A DNA stretch of 64,000 nucleotides, taken from contig JAYKKR010000002.1 in assembly GCA_036971615.1 (NCBI GenBank), forward strand, positions 2,170,001 to 2,234,000, given 5' to 3'. Positions 30,401 through 41,572 of this stretch are shown one piece after another. This DNA is from Amyloporia xantha (Eukaryota; Basidiomycota; Agaricomycetes; Polyporales; Adustoporiaceae). The translations under genes were made by a program, and so were the position numbers. The number at the start of each line of letters is the position of its first letter. Positions within the stretch are counted from its first letter, which is position 1. The notes under the pieces were generated by a model. It searched no databases. It worked only from the letters and a program-made list of their open reading frames with translations, and was not told the origin of the DNA.

Positions 30401-30665
30401 ACTTTGCATTGAGGGAACAACGCTGGGCCATGATACGAATCCAAAGACGCAGATAGCCATGTACGATGGAATCCGAGAGCGAGAGGAAAGTCTAGAGGGT
30501 TCTCACGTCGTAGAGGACGACCGCCGCCGCATGCTCAGTCGCCGCTTAGCGTGGAAGACACCGAATCGGAAGCGCAGGACGGTGGCTGCCCACTGTTGTC
30601 GTAGAGAGGCCGTACACGATGGTCTAGAGAATAAACGAAGCAACAAAAGATCATAAATGACTGAT
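27466..30665. other. Gene-poor stretch of 3.2 kb, no gene recognised
   Basis: Only short overlapping frames on both strands (longest 153 codons, 29983-30444 minus) with no recognisable family and no consistent intron joins. No reverse transcriptase, transposase, terminal repeat or RNA gene was found. Part of it may be decayed repeat DNA, but nothing in the sequence proves this. Confidence 0.45.
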
Positions 30666-31628
30666 CTAAATATGAGGAGGAGAAAGCACGTACACGTCGT
30701 CTCTGTGGTCCCCATCAATCGAGAACTGCTGCTTTGGCGAACGCTCTTCATCATCCTTCTCCGTCACAGGCGACTCGTGCGCGATCGAGGCGGTCTTCTT
30801 GGATGTCCTCCTCAAGATGCCGCTTTGGCCACTACTCCGGCGCAGCTTCTTCTTCTTCTGCTCCTCCTGAGGAAATATATCCGACTCCTCCGTGTAGAAA
30901 GGCGACTCCTGCAGAGGCGACTCGTGGATCTGATGTTCCTCCTCATACGAACCCGCTGGCGATGAGCCGATCGGCTGCGGCTCGCTGACGTACCGTGAAT
31001 ACGGCGCGTAGGTCGGGTAGGCATGCGTCGTGTGGATGGTCGCGCTGCGGCGCGTTGTCGCGACGCGGGACGCGAACGGGGAGTAGTGCGATTGGGATTC
31101 CGTCTCGTCGTCCTCCAGGTCGTCCTCGTCGCAGTCCTCGACCTCTGTCGACCAGTCGCGTTCCCATTCTGGACGCGTGAGGGAGTAGGAGTAGCGATCG
31201 CCGTGGCGACTGGTGCTTCGCGACCGCGTCGCGCCGTTGCTCGTGCGGCGGCGGCGAGACGCGGTGGCCGCGCGCGTCGTGGGAGGAAGGACGGGGAAAT
31301 CGCGGTAGTCAGGGTCGTGGAGGTCGCCGTTGCGGTCGACGTAGGCACGCGTCTGGCCGTGTTTGTGATGATGTGTCGGGCTGGCCATCGTCGAGGAGCC
31401 TGAAGATGAGCCGCTGGCGTAGGCGGGGTCGAGGAGACGCGAGATGTCCGCGGCGCGAGTGGCGGGGGAGTACTGGGAGGAGTGGTGGTTGTGGGGGAGG
31501 AGGGTGGAGATGTGAGAGATGGGCGAGTGGGAGCGGTGCAGACCGTGGCCGTGGATGTGGCTATGGTGATGCGACTTTTGTGGGGAGGGCGGCGGGGAGG
31601 AGGAGGTCGCAGAGGGATACTCGAACAT
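30666..31628 (-). CDS. Hypothetical low-complexity protein, Ser/His-rich with acidic middle
   Basis: Single-exon gene of 320 residues, MFEYPSATSSSPPPSPQKSH to VYVLSPPHI. The first 110 residues are histidine- and serine-rich (SHHHSHIHGHGLHRSHSP; PTHHHKHGQT). Then comes the better-ordered block TRAYVDRNGDLHDPDYRDFP, a basic patch (ASRRRRTSNG), the acidic SLTRPEWERDWSTEVEDCDE with DDLEDDE, and a lysine-rich tail (EEQKKKKLRRSSGQSG). The block around DPDYRDFP and RPEWERDW looks like a conserved fungal element, but no family name can be given. The frame is open a further 118 codons upstream; the ATG at 31628 was chosen because a TATA-like element lies about 53 nt before it. No membrane helix or signal peptide. 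Probably disordered and possibly nuclear. Confidence 0.65.
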   Translation of the reverse strand: MFEYPSATSSSPPPSPQKSHHHSHIHGHGLHRSHSPISHISTLLPHNHHSSQYSPATRAADISRLLDPAYASGSSSGSSTMASPTHHHKHGQTRAYVDRNGDLHDPDYRDFPVLPPTTRAATASRRRRTSNGATRSRSTSRHGDRYSYSLTRPEWERDWSTEVEDCDEDDLEDDETESQSHYSPFASRVATTRRSATIHTTHAYPTYAPYSRYVSEPQPIGSSPAGSYEEEHQIHESPLQESPFYTEESDIFPQEEQKKKKLRRSSGQSGILRRTSKKTASIAHESPVTEKDDEERSPKQQFSIDGDHRDDVYVLSPPHI

Positions 31629-31680
31629 GGTTGTGGAGGAGTAAGAAAGGTTGACCTTGAAAGACCGCGTCGGACTGCAG

Positions 31681-31688
31681 TTATAAAG
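31681..31688 (-). promoter_or_regulatory. TATA-like element of the 30.7-31.6 kb gene
   Basis: CTTTATAA on the minus strand, 53 nt upstream of the chosen ATG at 31628. It supports that start over the longer open frame. Confidence 0.4.
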
Positions 31689-31865
31689 TGGGGTGAGGGA
31701 ACAAAGCAGTCGGCTAAAGGGACTAGTGGGCCCCTCGGCTAATGTGCTTTGACTGGATGGGTGGCACACGGGAAGGGTGGCACAAGGGACGGAGAGTGGG
31801 GACGGGCGGGGGAAGGGAGGAGGGAATGTTGGTCGGAGGGAAACATGCCGGAGAGGAGGATGGCG

Positions 31866-31873
31866 TATATAAA
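31866..31873 (+). promoter_or_regulatory. TATA box on the plus strand
   Basis: TATATAAA followed by GGGG, the best TATA match in the region, pointing right. Together with the minus-strand element at 31681 it suggests a divergent promoter pair. The plus-strand transcript it would serve is not identified with confidence. Confidence 0.35.
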
Positions 31874-32226
31874 GGGGAGTTGGCAGACAGCCTGTTGTGA
31901 GATCAGACACAGATCGCTCGGACGACGTTGCGTAATCGGGAGAAACAAATCGCTGCAGGGCGACTGTCTGGGCCAACGCCACCCGGCATCGTCCTTTTAT
32001 CTCTCTTTCCCACGCTTATCCCATCCCATTTCTCGTCCCCTAGCGTCCCCTCTCCTGTCACGCCCCACACCACTCACGCACGCATCGTCCCCCTTTCGTC
32101 TCTTTCTCCTCACCGCTCTCGATACCCCGGTACACGCCCCGATGTCCCCTTCCAACCCGTCCCCATGCATCCTCTACGACTCATCCCGAAATCCCACATG
32201 TATCGCCATACAGTCTCACCAATCGG

Positions 32227-32604
32227 ATGGCGTACCCCTCCGGCACAACAACTCCGCCCAATCACAGCCCGCCAATATTCCTCCGACCACCTCGCATCGA
32301 TTTTCTCGGCCGATTGCACTCCCGAATTCACATTCCGCATAGCGTCGTTCCCCCTCCACAGCCTTCTATTTCCAGACATCTCCATCCACCTGTGGCGTCC
32401 CTCGCCAGCCTTTCGTTCTCTCCAGGTCTGACCCCCACTCGATTCCTCCACAACCTTCTTGAGTATTGTGCACACAGGCTCGCACTCGCTTTTCACGCAT
32501 CATCTCAGTCAGCCCCCCACCCGATACGCCTCTTACTCGTACATGACTCATCGCACCTGTTACTAATCCTCGGACATCTTCTCAGTCGTTCTACTCTCCG
32601 ATAG
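32227..32604 (+). CDS. Possible small proline-rich ORF
   Basis: An open frame of 125 codons starting MAYPSGTTTPPNHSPPIF, rich in proline, serine, histidine and leucine, about 350 nt downstream of a plus-strand TATA box and C/T-rich leader. No family is recognised, and overlapping frames are also open over this pyrimidine-rich DNA, so it may be chance. A first exon of a spliced gene is an alternative. Confidence 0.2.
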   Translation: MAYPSGTTTPPNHSPPIFLRPPRIDFLGRLHSRIHIPHSVVPPPQPSISRHLHPPVASLASLSFSPGLTPTRFLHNLLEYCAHRLALAFHASSQSAPHPIRLLLVHDSSHLLLILGHLLSRSTLR

Positions 32605-35227
32605 TAGTATGACTAGTACCGTGTACCGGGATGATTCAGATGACTATAGCAATTGCTCTTCGCGCGTCTGCCTCTTCAGTCTTCTTCCGAGTGTGACGCG
32701 GACGACGTTCATGGATCGCCCACTGCACCATACGGTACAACTCCTACAAACGCTCTCAGCGTTTAGATTATCTACTTCTATTACGCCAAGGGCCGACAAC
32801 GACGGCCCTGTTTTCAGCGGGCACTATAGCATCCAGTCTGGCGCCTGAATGTCCCATACAAGCCATTATCGCCGTGCTTAGCTATAGACTGCATGTTGCT
32901 ATCAGCTGCCGTTAACACGCTCGGACACTCATCTAATCATGCTCATCCGGAGTGCGTCCCGGCGTTACGCAGACCTCCCAAAGCAGGCAGGATCGACGCG
33001 TCCACCTGCCGGCACGTACACTGAGTAAGTAGGTCGGCTGAGCGTGACAATCCACGGTCGCGGCACATGCCCACGGCACGGTGGTTTAATACCACCCGCG
33101 CAACATGAATGTTCTGTGAGTGCATCGATGACCATCTATCTGCCTATCCCAATATCCCAGTAACTCGTGCGATCGGCCGCAGGCGAGGCTGGCACACTCC
33201 AAGCCGTCAGGCTCAAGCTTCAGCTTCGTTCACGCTGGCTATCACCCACGGTCAGGCTAGCTTAGCACTCAGGCCTCAGGCCCCGCCTGCCCGATAACCA
33301 AATTCGCCCGATCGCGGATATTCCCTGCTTGTCAGGTCATTCTCTGCTCCTACGTACAGACGCGCGTGTGGAATAGAGCACAGCCAATGACCACCTTCCG
33401 AGTGGTATCTAGATGCACACGAGATACATCTTCTCTTCCCCCTCCCCGTCTCGCCCCGTCTTCCCTCGTCTCGGCTGACCATTCGCACTCGCACTCGCCG
33501 TGCTCGCCTGGACGCGCGTCGCGAACCGTCCTCTCACTTCCGTACCTCCTGTCGTCCCGGCCAACCTACTGACACGCCTGGGGCGACCGAGGCGCTCGCG
33601 GTCCTTCCGATTCGAGCAGATCCTTCGCGAGATAGCATGTGGATTCCATTACCAGTCCGCCCCGTGCACCCAATCTGCAATCCTATCTAGGTTCTAGGCT
33701 GCGGACTCGGTGTACCTCCGCGCGTCTGCGCGTGCTTCCCCTCCCGTCGCTATTCCTGTTCTCCCGATCCGACTGCTTTTCCCGTGGAGAGGGGGGGCGG
33801 GGGCAGTGCGGAGGTGGACTCGGACGGGCTCGTGATACATACCAGTACTCTCGCCGCTGCTAGTCCTCGTTCTGTCCTGCAGAGGCGAGAACGAGAGCAA
33901 ACAAGCGCGCGGGGGGTTACTTCCCTGCCACTCCCGCCTCGTTGCATGCTTCGCGCATTCCAGCGATCAGACAGGATCAACTCTCGTCGCGTGCCCGCGT
34001 CCCTCTCCGTGTGCCAGCGCTCACCGTGCCCCTACCCCAGGCCATAGCCGCTTCCTGTGTGCCCAACCGGCTTGCACAGACCACTGCCTTCCAGAATAGC
34101 CGCCGTGTGGCGCGTGCACGCGGTGGGGGATGTGGACTGTGGACCGTGCCTCGCTGCGCGTTTCTCACCTCCGCGCACACGCGCACGCCGACCGCAGTTC
34201 GCCGCTCGCACACCCACGGGTGTACTGTGAGCCTGTTTGTCTGCGATGAAGAGGCGCACCCCGGTCTCCTATCGCATCTCCCCCTTTTGCATTAAACGCC
34301 GGTCCGCACGTTCTCCCGCCGCCACAAGCGCACGTACCCCGTCCCCTCTACTTCCGCACACGCTGGGGGATCACCGTAACCTGAGCCCTGATCAGTGATA
34401 CCCCGCAGGCCTCTTACTGCTGTCATTCATTTGCGTGCCGGCGCGGGGACGCGTCTCTGCGCCGTGTGCCTTATGAGTGCCCCCTCCCTCCATGCGCAGT
34501 CTGCACAGCTTGGCGGTAAGTGCGATCATTTCCAATTTTGACGCAGTCACAGGTATTAGCGTACGTGACGCCGGTCCTCTCGCGCTTATCTCGAGAAGAA
34601 GCAGGGCAATCGGGCACACCGTGAAGCCCACAGCGCTTGCTATCGCTCCTTGGGATACTCAACGCCCCCTATCGCGCCCGCAGGTTGTGTTCCCGCTACC
34701 GTCTTCTTAGTTTCTCACAATGCAATAGCGCCCGTGCGGTGGTAGGATGGGCATCTTTCTTTCTCTGGCAAAGGCAGGAAATGCAGCTCGCGGCGTTCTT
34801 CAATTTGGTCTTGAGCACATGCCGTGGGCAGCGGGTTGCCCTGCTCGTGCACTGCATGCGCAGGACTGCTTTCTAATGACAGGAAGTAAGTAAAATGCTT
34901 CGCGAATTCATATCGCGGGTCATCATGTGAAGCTCGGTGAAGTTAATACATGTTACGAACGTTCGTGCGTGCGCGTATGCCATATCAAGCCTGTTCGCCC
35001 AAACTGCCGTGCTGCTGATATTCGTAACACATAAATTGGTCTCCGCCTCCGCTGCGCCTGCATTGCGTCTGACACGACTAGTGCGCTGTTGCTTGTGGCT
35101 GACGCCCGAGTAGGCTATAAGCTTCAAGATACCGTCCGGATCTAGAGAGCAACAAAGGCACAGACAATACCGACCTTCAGGGCAGACCTTCTATCGTGTC
35201 TTGTTCCTTCCGGCGCACCGACTCATC
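32605..35227. other. Pyrimidine-rich gene-poor stretch, no gene recognised
   Basis: C/T-rich plus-strand DNA (for example 33400-33600 and 33700-34350) opens several overlapping short frames on both strands because of its composition. None is recognisable. This resembles a long leader or regulatory region rather than coding sequence. Confidence 0.4.
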
Positions 35228-36250
35228 ATGCCTGGCTATCACTTGGATGTCCCGCAGCAGTCGGCCATCGTCCCGGTGCTTCGTGTTTATCGCCAATCGC
35301 TATATCATAGGAGGTCCGTGTTTATCCAAGCTCTCCATTCCTCCGTGATATCGATGGGATCGGCCTGTCCCCTGACCAGCTGGAGGCGAGGCTCGCAGGC
35401 GGGGGGACGGGCGCAGATGAGATCACATCATACATCGTGAACGCTGATCGTGCAAGTGGTAGGCTTCGAACCCCTCAAGCGGTGCAGCCCGTCATCGATC
35501 TCGATCTTGTCTCTCATCGCGCTCGATCTGCTTATTGTCCGGTCGTCCTGCGAATACTTATATACATGCATATGTTCTTCGCCGTGACCGTGTGTCGGTG
35601 TCTCGTAGAATGTTTCTATCGCCCTCATCGCCTGGCTCGTGCTCGTCTTCGGGCTGCTGATCAGCATTGCGTGTCCTGCTTCTTGTCTCGTGGTGCCCGC
35701 TGGTGACTCCGGTATGACTCGGACAATAGTCATCTGTGCGGGTCATCGGGATATTCCACTCTCGCGGACCCGCAACATCGTGCGCAATCGATGCTTGGGC
35801 AACAGGCTAGGAGAGCTAGAGCAGCAGGCGAGGCGTGAGTGGCGAGCCTCGCCGCGGTCGTGCGTCTTGAGTGGCACTGCGTCGGTGAGTGGCACTGTAT
35901 CTACGAATGGCATAGCATATCTGTTTACTCATCCGTGCTAGTAGATGTGCGATCTTCCAAGGGGAGATGCCTGGCGGTTATTGCGACACAGATCTGATAT
36001 GACGATGATCGGTGTGCCATCAGCGAAGTGGCGTGAAGTGATCTCTCATAGAAGTTGGTCAACCCAATTGGAATCAACGAGATCGAGAAGGAGTAAGCGC
36101 TGTGGCGTTGCTTGTCATAACCCAGAGAATCCCAAGCTTTCGCTGGAAGGAGTTTGCGGACTGGCACTGCTTATGCAATGCTCAACTAACGGTACGTCTG
36201 ATGATACGGAAGCGGCTTATTCTTGCGCAGTAAAATCAATCGGCGGTCGA
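35228..36250 (+). pseudogene. Coding-like fragments in mixed frames, unassigned (decayed or intron-rich gene)
   Basis: Starts with MPGYHLDVPQQSAIVP. A small intron (GTGCTTCG to TCATAG, 35276-35313) would join it in phase 0 to EVRVYPSSPFLRDIDGIGLS, PDQLEARLAGGGTGADEITS and YIVNADRASG. Beyond about 35460 the plausible text changes frame: a hydrophobic segment NVSIALIAWLVLVFGLLISI at about 35610-35668, then IVICAGHRDIPLSRTRNIVR, and at 36100-36190 the frame giving ALLVITQRIPSFRWKEFADW. No family was recognised. It could be a membrane protein gene with several introns that could not be joined reliably, or a pseudogene. The call 'pseudogene' is provisional. Confidence 0.3.
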
Positions 36251-38415
36251 TATTTCGTGATGAAGACACCATCCTGTTGTAGCGTGTCTAATCAAACCTC
36301 GCGCATTTTCGTTTGTCACCTCTTGTGACACTATCATATCTGGAGTCCTCTATTTCGGACATCTTAATTTCAAGTTGCTGACGATTTCGCAGTCCACTTG
36401 GCATTGTCGGGCTTTCATTCTGCTCTCTCATTACATTCAGCTCCTCCTCCATACTCGTGCATCACAACAGGAACACCCCTTCTCGTTAACCTCATGGTTA
36501 GCGCGCTCACCGCTCCCTCTTCGTTGTTCTGATCCGGATTTATATGTGTGTCCTGTGGTCCGGGCCCATAGCAGCCACCACATTTTGATGCTGACAGTTG
36601 CGTCGCCACCAAACCTCACAGCTGATAGGCTGTGATATATTCTCCGATCCGATGTATGGCTGTGTGTCATTTATTAGGTTCTTGGCCCGTGCATGGCATC
36701 TAGCATATTCGAATTACTCGGCAAAAGAGAAGTTCAGACTAGGTTCTTGTGTTCCTGGTCTCGCGCAGGTGTGTAACCTGTAATCATCAGTCGTTGTTCA
36801 TTGGTTGGTCATACCTACAGTACTCCCCCGTGCTCCCTCATTCCTTGAAGCGATAGGGTGACCTCACTGTCAACCGAGTCAGACCCACCATCATCATAAA
36901 TCACGTATTCTGTACCACCCTTTTCCCGTGTCCACTTACCTCGCGGTGATGGTGGCGTTCGAAGGTCATTCGATAAGGTATGTAATACATAGAGCTTCGT
37001 ATTCCTATAGGACGGTAGGACCACCTCCGCTATCGGTATTCGTTATTCAAACACTTCTTCCTGCACAGGCGATGAGCATGTGTTGTCCGCGTGCATGTTC
37101 CGTGCATGCGTCCCACTCTACAGATATTACCTATTTTCGCCCTGGTTTATTCCGGTATTTTCCTTGCGTGAGTAGCCTCGAGGCCGCTTGCTACTCTGTG
37201 AGCGTAGTATGATCACATATAGACGTCATTCATTTCGCGCCAAGTAGGAGAATCTCCGGATATCCATCAGGATATCTTGGTCCAGAATCCGCTCGCTTGT
37301 ATGTCAATGCAGCCTCCAGGCATCCAATGGAACGACCATCGCGCTACCCTATCGTCTCGTGTACGAGCCCTCCGCTTGACAGTTGAAGTGCTAAGTACAC
37401 AGCTGACCTGCCTGACCAGGCCGTTATTGATCAGATCAACGATCATCGACTCCGCTAGCCTCGTTGCCGAGATATCGGAGGGCATGCGGGGCTCGTGCTC
37501 GATCTCCTCAGCCTCGATGGAATTTCTGGGCTGGTGTAGGCCCGCAAACTCCGAGACCTGGACCTGATCAAGATTGGAGTGAGCGATGCAGACATGCAGA
37601 AGATGCAAGCGAGATAAGATGGACGCCTCCGTCCATTGGCCAAGCACGGTTCGATCGGCGCTGAAGGACGTCGCGATCTAGGTGAAGGGCAGCGGTACGA
37701 CGTTTGGAGCTGTCTGGATGGTGTCTCGCTCTCATGGCATGCCGCTTTGCGAGCGCATTCCGACAGGACATGGGGGTGATCTGCAAAGACGGGACGGATG
37801 CCGGGAACCGTGGGTGGTTCTTCCACTCGCTTGCTCTTTTGCCCTACTCGCCTCTTCCATGAGCTCGCTAAACGATACGGAATATCGCACGCATATGCCT
37901 GCAAGCTGTACACTCTCCGATGTTCTGGGGCATGTCCGGAGAATTGGAGTATTCATCACGACGCGCAGCGCCGTGCTACTTCGGAGGTTACAGTAAGACT
38001 GTGGTCACCCCAAAAGACTGGCATGCGTGGAGGCGTACCAACGATGACATTAGTTAGGATAGTCATATGATTCTTGGATACGACTTGGGAGCCGGTTTCT
38101 AGCTTGCAATGGACCACTTTCAGTGAGATTAGATCGTGACCACCAGTTGAGGTAACTGCAGTGGCACCCCGTGGGGCTCATTCTCACGCTACCATCGCCA
38201 TGCCTGTTCCAGCAGGTTCAACTCAACCGTGAGCGCACGTCTGTCAGTCTTACGACGCCAGCGTGATAATTCCGCGCAGGACTCTTGAAGACAAGCTACG
38301 GTAGGCTTCGTCCTCTAGGGAATCCCTGATTCTGCATCTTGTCAGTCCGTGCTGGAAAACCTGAAGCGAGGGCCTCTGGAATTGGAGGCAGGCAAGTCCG
38401 TTATACGGCGGCAAT
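36251..38415. other. Unassigned DNA with further coding-like pieces
   Basis: Coding-like text appears on both strands without a consistent model: plus strand about 36690-36770 (MASSIFELLGKREVQTRFLC) and 37520-37615 (KLRDLDLIKIGVSDADMQKM); minus strand about 37580-37400 (VSEFAGLHQPRNSIEAEEIE, RLAESMIVDLINNGLVRQ). The pieces may belong to the preceding fragment region or to a separate decayed gene. No family was recognised. Confidence 0.3.
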
Positions 38416-41093
38416 ATGGCTACATCACGTCCGCAAGATAAGAACTTGTACGAGACAAAGCGGTCGCCTGACCGTGACGGTCTGAATGCAGCACGAAACG
38501 GTACCACTTGTTTCCGCATATGCGAGCAGAACTTAGCTTATGGAGCTCTCCGTCAAGATGGTGTTACTGACATCTCAAGAACGTCCAAGGTGGTCGTTGT
38601 CCTACTAGTAGCAACGGCGGCGGTCTTGTCCGTCTGGAGCTTTCCGTTCGGGTCAACGGTGACATTGAGAGCGGACGCAACCATTGAGCGCGTCGGTCGC
38701 TTGCCAGGTGGGCATACCATTCATGGGCGGTTGATTAATAGACCGCTAGCTATGGTGACCAGAGGTGACTGACTTAAAGATTAGTAATGGGATACAACAG
38801 TGAGGTCGCACGTCCTTTTGCTGAGCATGTTGTGCTCATCAGCTGCATTGGTAGCTTGGAATGCGTATTACGTATGTGCTGATGCAGAATACATCTGTCC
38901 ATCTCACACTCTAACTCGTAGTGTGATATCGATGAAACGAGGATTCTCAACACCGCAAAGCTCATGAAGAGTCTCGGTCTCGCTGTATGTTAAGAAATGT
39001 TCAATTTGGAGGATTGACGTTTGATAGACGGTGTAAAATAGGATGTTGGTTACAACTACGTCAACATTGACGACTGCTACTCGGAGAAGAATCGCAGTGA
39101 ATCTGGCGATATCGTTGCTGGTGAATACAGGGAAAGTGTCTTGCCATACTGGTGTTGACTACTGTCAAAGATCGCGCCAGGTTTCCCTCGGGAATGAGGG
39201 CCCTCACCGATAAAATCCATGCCATGGGACTGTAGGCGATCCGGTGTTTCCTTCTGTCGATCTACTGCTCACTTACTCTTTTCTCTAGTTACACAGGCAT
39301 TGTGAGCATTTGTGCCCCTTCTTGCGCTAATCTGTGCTAAGGCCTGTACATCAGTACAGCGATTCGGGCTGGTTCACATGTCAGATATACCCTGGATCTT
39401 TCCAGAATGAAGCAAGGTCCGCGTGTCTCTTTTAATGGGGTATTTAAGTCGGTTTCATCCCAGTTGCAGAGACGCCAAACTCTTCCAAGACTGGGGCTTC
39501 GATTTGTTGAAGTGAGTCATAATAGCTTTATGCCATTGCGAATGTATCCCTAAAATCTGATAGGTATGATAATTGTGCTGGTATGTGGATCCTCCTACAC
39601 TGGTCCAGTATTGGGCTGAATTGTGCCAGTTCCGTTCGATGAGATCATCAGGGAAAACATCATCGGCAGTCAGTTTGGTCTGTCATCGACATCTGCATAC
39701 TCGCGCTGATCTCGTGCTCAGAGTACAAACGCATGGCCGATGCCATTGAGGAACTCGCCCAAACCTCTGGAAAGCCCCCTTTCGTATTTTCTCTTTGCGA
39801 ATGGGGTTATGTAAGTCGAGTTTGTGAGGCTGGTGTCGCGGGAAACTGACAGCCGTGAAATAGGAACAACCATGGCTGTGGGCTAAGCGCTTCGGTCAAA
39901 GCTGGCGGGTAAGGATCTTTATCCCAGATTCATCATCACTGCTCACAGTCTCACCTAAATGTAGACAACAGAGGATATAGGTAAATTGTCTACATAAGTA
40001 TCCGCTGGCTGGCGCTCACTATAGCTGTGCAACCTTTCAGGTGCCAATTGGCCCTCTGTGATGAGCATCCTTAATGAGTAGGCACATTGTCGGAGCAGCA
40101 GCTTTCCCTCTGACATTTCCCAGGAATTCGTTCCTTACGTGGGCCACCGACTTCTACGGGCGGAATGATTTGGATATAGTGAGTCACTGCTTGAATTAAT
40201 CCGACACTGTGTACTGAACCGCGCCTGCAGCTCGAAGTGTGGGTATGATTGCGTACCGTGAATTCAGGCATTTGATGATGACTATAGAGGCAATGGCGAT
40301 CTTTCATACGAGGAGGCCAAGTCCCACTTTACGGCTTGGGCCTTGCTCAAGTCTCCTCTTCTCGTCAGCACGGATGTAAGCCCTGGAAATCCGTTCTCGG
40401 GTGGTTGTATTAATTTCTGGCTCTCAGCTGCCCACGATCACGGATGAAACTCTAGAGATACTCATGAACAAAGAGATCATTGGTATAAATCAGGACCCAG
40501 TTGTCGGTACAAGTATCAGCCCATTCCGATGGGGTATCAATGTGCGTGTCCAGCTTTAGCCCTTAGTTGTGGGATGCGAACAGCACTGCTAATACGGGCA
40601 TTCGCAGCCCGATTGGACGAGCAACTCCACTCACCCGGCACAATACTGGAGTGGTGAGAGTGAGAACGGAACGGTCTTCATGCTGGTGTGTTTTGCACGG
40701 TCCCTCTAATGCGTTCAACCCCCCTTTGAGAAGTCATCTCTGCTGACCACGTCCGCAGCTGAACACGTTGGATGAGCCGGCCGACATGTTCTTCAATTTG
40801 ACGGAGTCGCCCTGGATCAGAGCGGGTCGGCAATACGCGGTTCACGTGAGTGATTCTTGTGGTCTTTTCCGCTGCGATCTGTGATGAAGTTTGTTCTTGG
40901 CTTTCAGGACCTGTGGACGCACACTGATAATGGCACTGCCGTTCGGAACTTCACCGCGCACGCAGTACCCGCACACGGGGTTGTCGCGCTGCTGCTGGCA
41001 GACGCGGGGGATGAGCCTTCTGGGATATACCCTCCGTGCGCGCGGACGTGGTGGTGTATGGACGAGAATGGCACCCATTATGGCGACTTTTGA
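38416..41093 (+). CDS. Alpha-galactosidase, glycoside hydrolase family 27
   Basis: Retaining GH27 enzyme removing terminal alpha-galactose from galacto-oligosaccharides or galactomannan; probably secreted or membrane-anchored. Twenty-two exons were traced from the first (ending 38707) through 38785-38799, 38855-38871, 38922-38984, 39042-39120 and onwards to 40908-41093; every phase closes (500 residues from ATG 38416). Conserved blocks: LPVMGYNTWNAYYCDIDETR, GYNYVNIDDCYSEKNRS, SDSGWFTCQIYPGSFQNEAR, FDLLKYDNCA (nucleophile D217), ATDFYGRNDLDILEVGNGDL (acid/base D313), TAWALLKSPLL, INQDPVVGTSISPFRWGINP. A hydrophobic segment KVVVVLLVATAAVLSVW near residue 60 looks like a signal peptide or anchor. 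The true start is uncertain: an ATC codon (38569-38571) sits exactly where a signal-peptide Met would be expected, before SRTSKVVVV. One exon is 8 nt (40231-40238). Confidence 0.93.
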
Positions 41094-41572
41094 ACGGTTA
41101 CGACGGTCGTATGCCCTCATAACTGGACGGACTGTACGATAACAATGTGATTCTTATGACTTGGCTGTTTCATGTATTTGCTGAACAATTTGAAAAGTCT
41201 GTTGCATGTAAGAATTGAGACCTGTGCTTCAGTCAAATACGCGAATTGGCTTTTTGCCACTTGAAATGATACCTATCTGCCTGCTTGTTCCGATGGTCGG
41301 ACGCACTAGAGTCTAGCAGGCGCGTCGGTGGCGGGTGGTGTGCGATCACGTGGAGCGGCTCCTCTCGCCTGTCGCGCTTGGAAGTGGCTGGTGCTGCACA
41401 GCTGTGACTTCACTGGAGAGCCTTGACGCCCTGGTTAGGATCAAAATGCTTCCCGATAGGCTTCGATTACTCCCAACGCTCCTCCATCATCCTCCTCCTC
41501 AGGCGGTTCCGTGACCTCAGAAACTTGTCTCGAGTTTAGCAGCGTGGTTCACCCGACGATCGAAGCAGACAC
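41094..41572. other. Intergenic region before the amino-acid transporter
   Basis: About 480 bp holding the 3' UTR of the alpha-galactosidase gene and the promoter of the transporter gene. C/T-rich DNA (41455-41510) lies just before the next ATG. No TATA box is obvious. Confidence 0.45.

Noticed and set aside
31749..32431. Several long plus-strand frames (up to 197 codons) over C/T-rich DNA
   Set aside because: Two or three frames are open at once because of composition; none shows a family or consistent codon use. Only one short candidate was kept at low confidence.
38800..38871. A truncated or mutated N terminus of the alpha-galactosidase (GTG in place of ATG at 38800, missing the MGW/MGYN segment)
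   Set aside because: A 15-nt micro-exon (38785-38799) and a 17-nt exon (38855-38871) restore LPVMGYNTWNAYYCD in frame from the upstream exon, so nothing is missing there.
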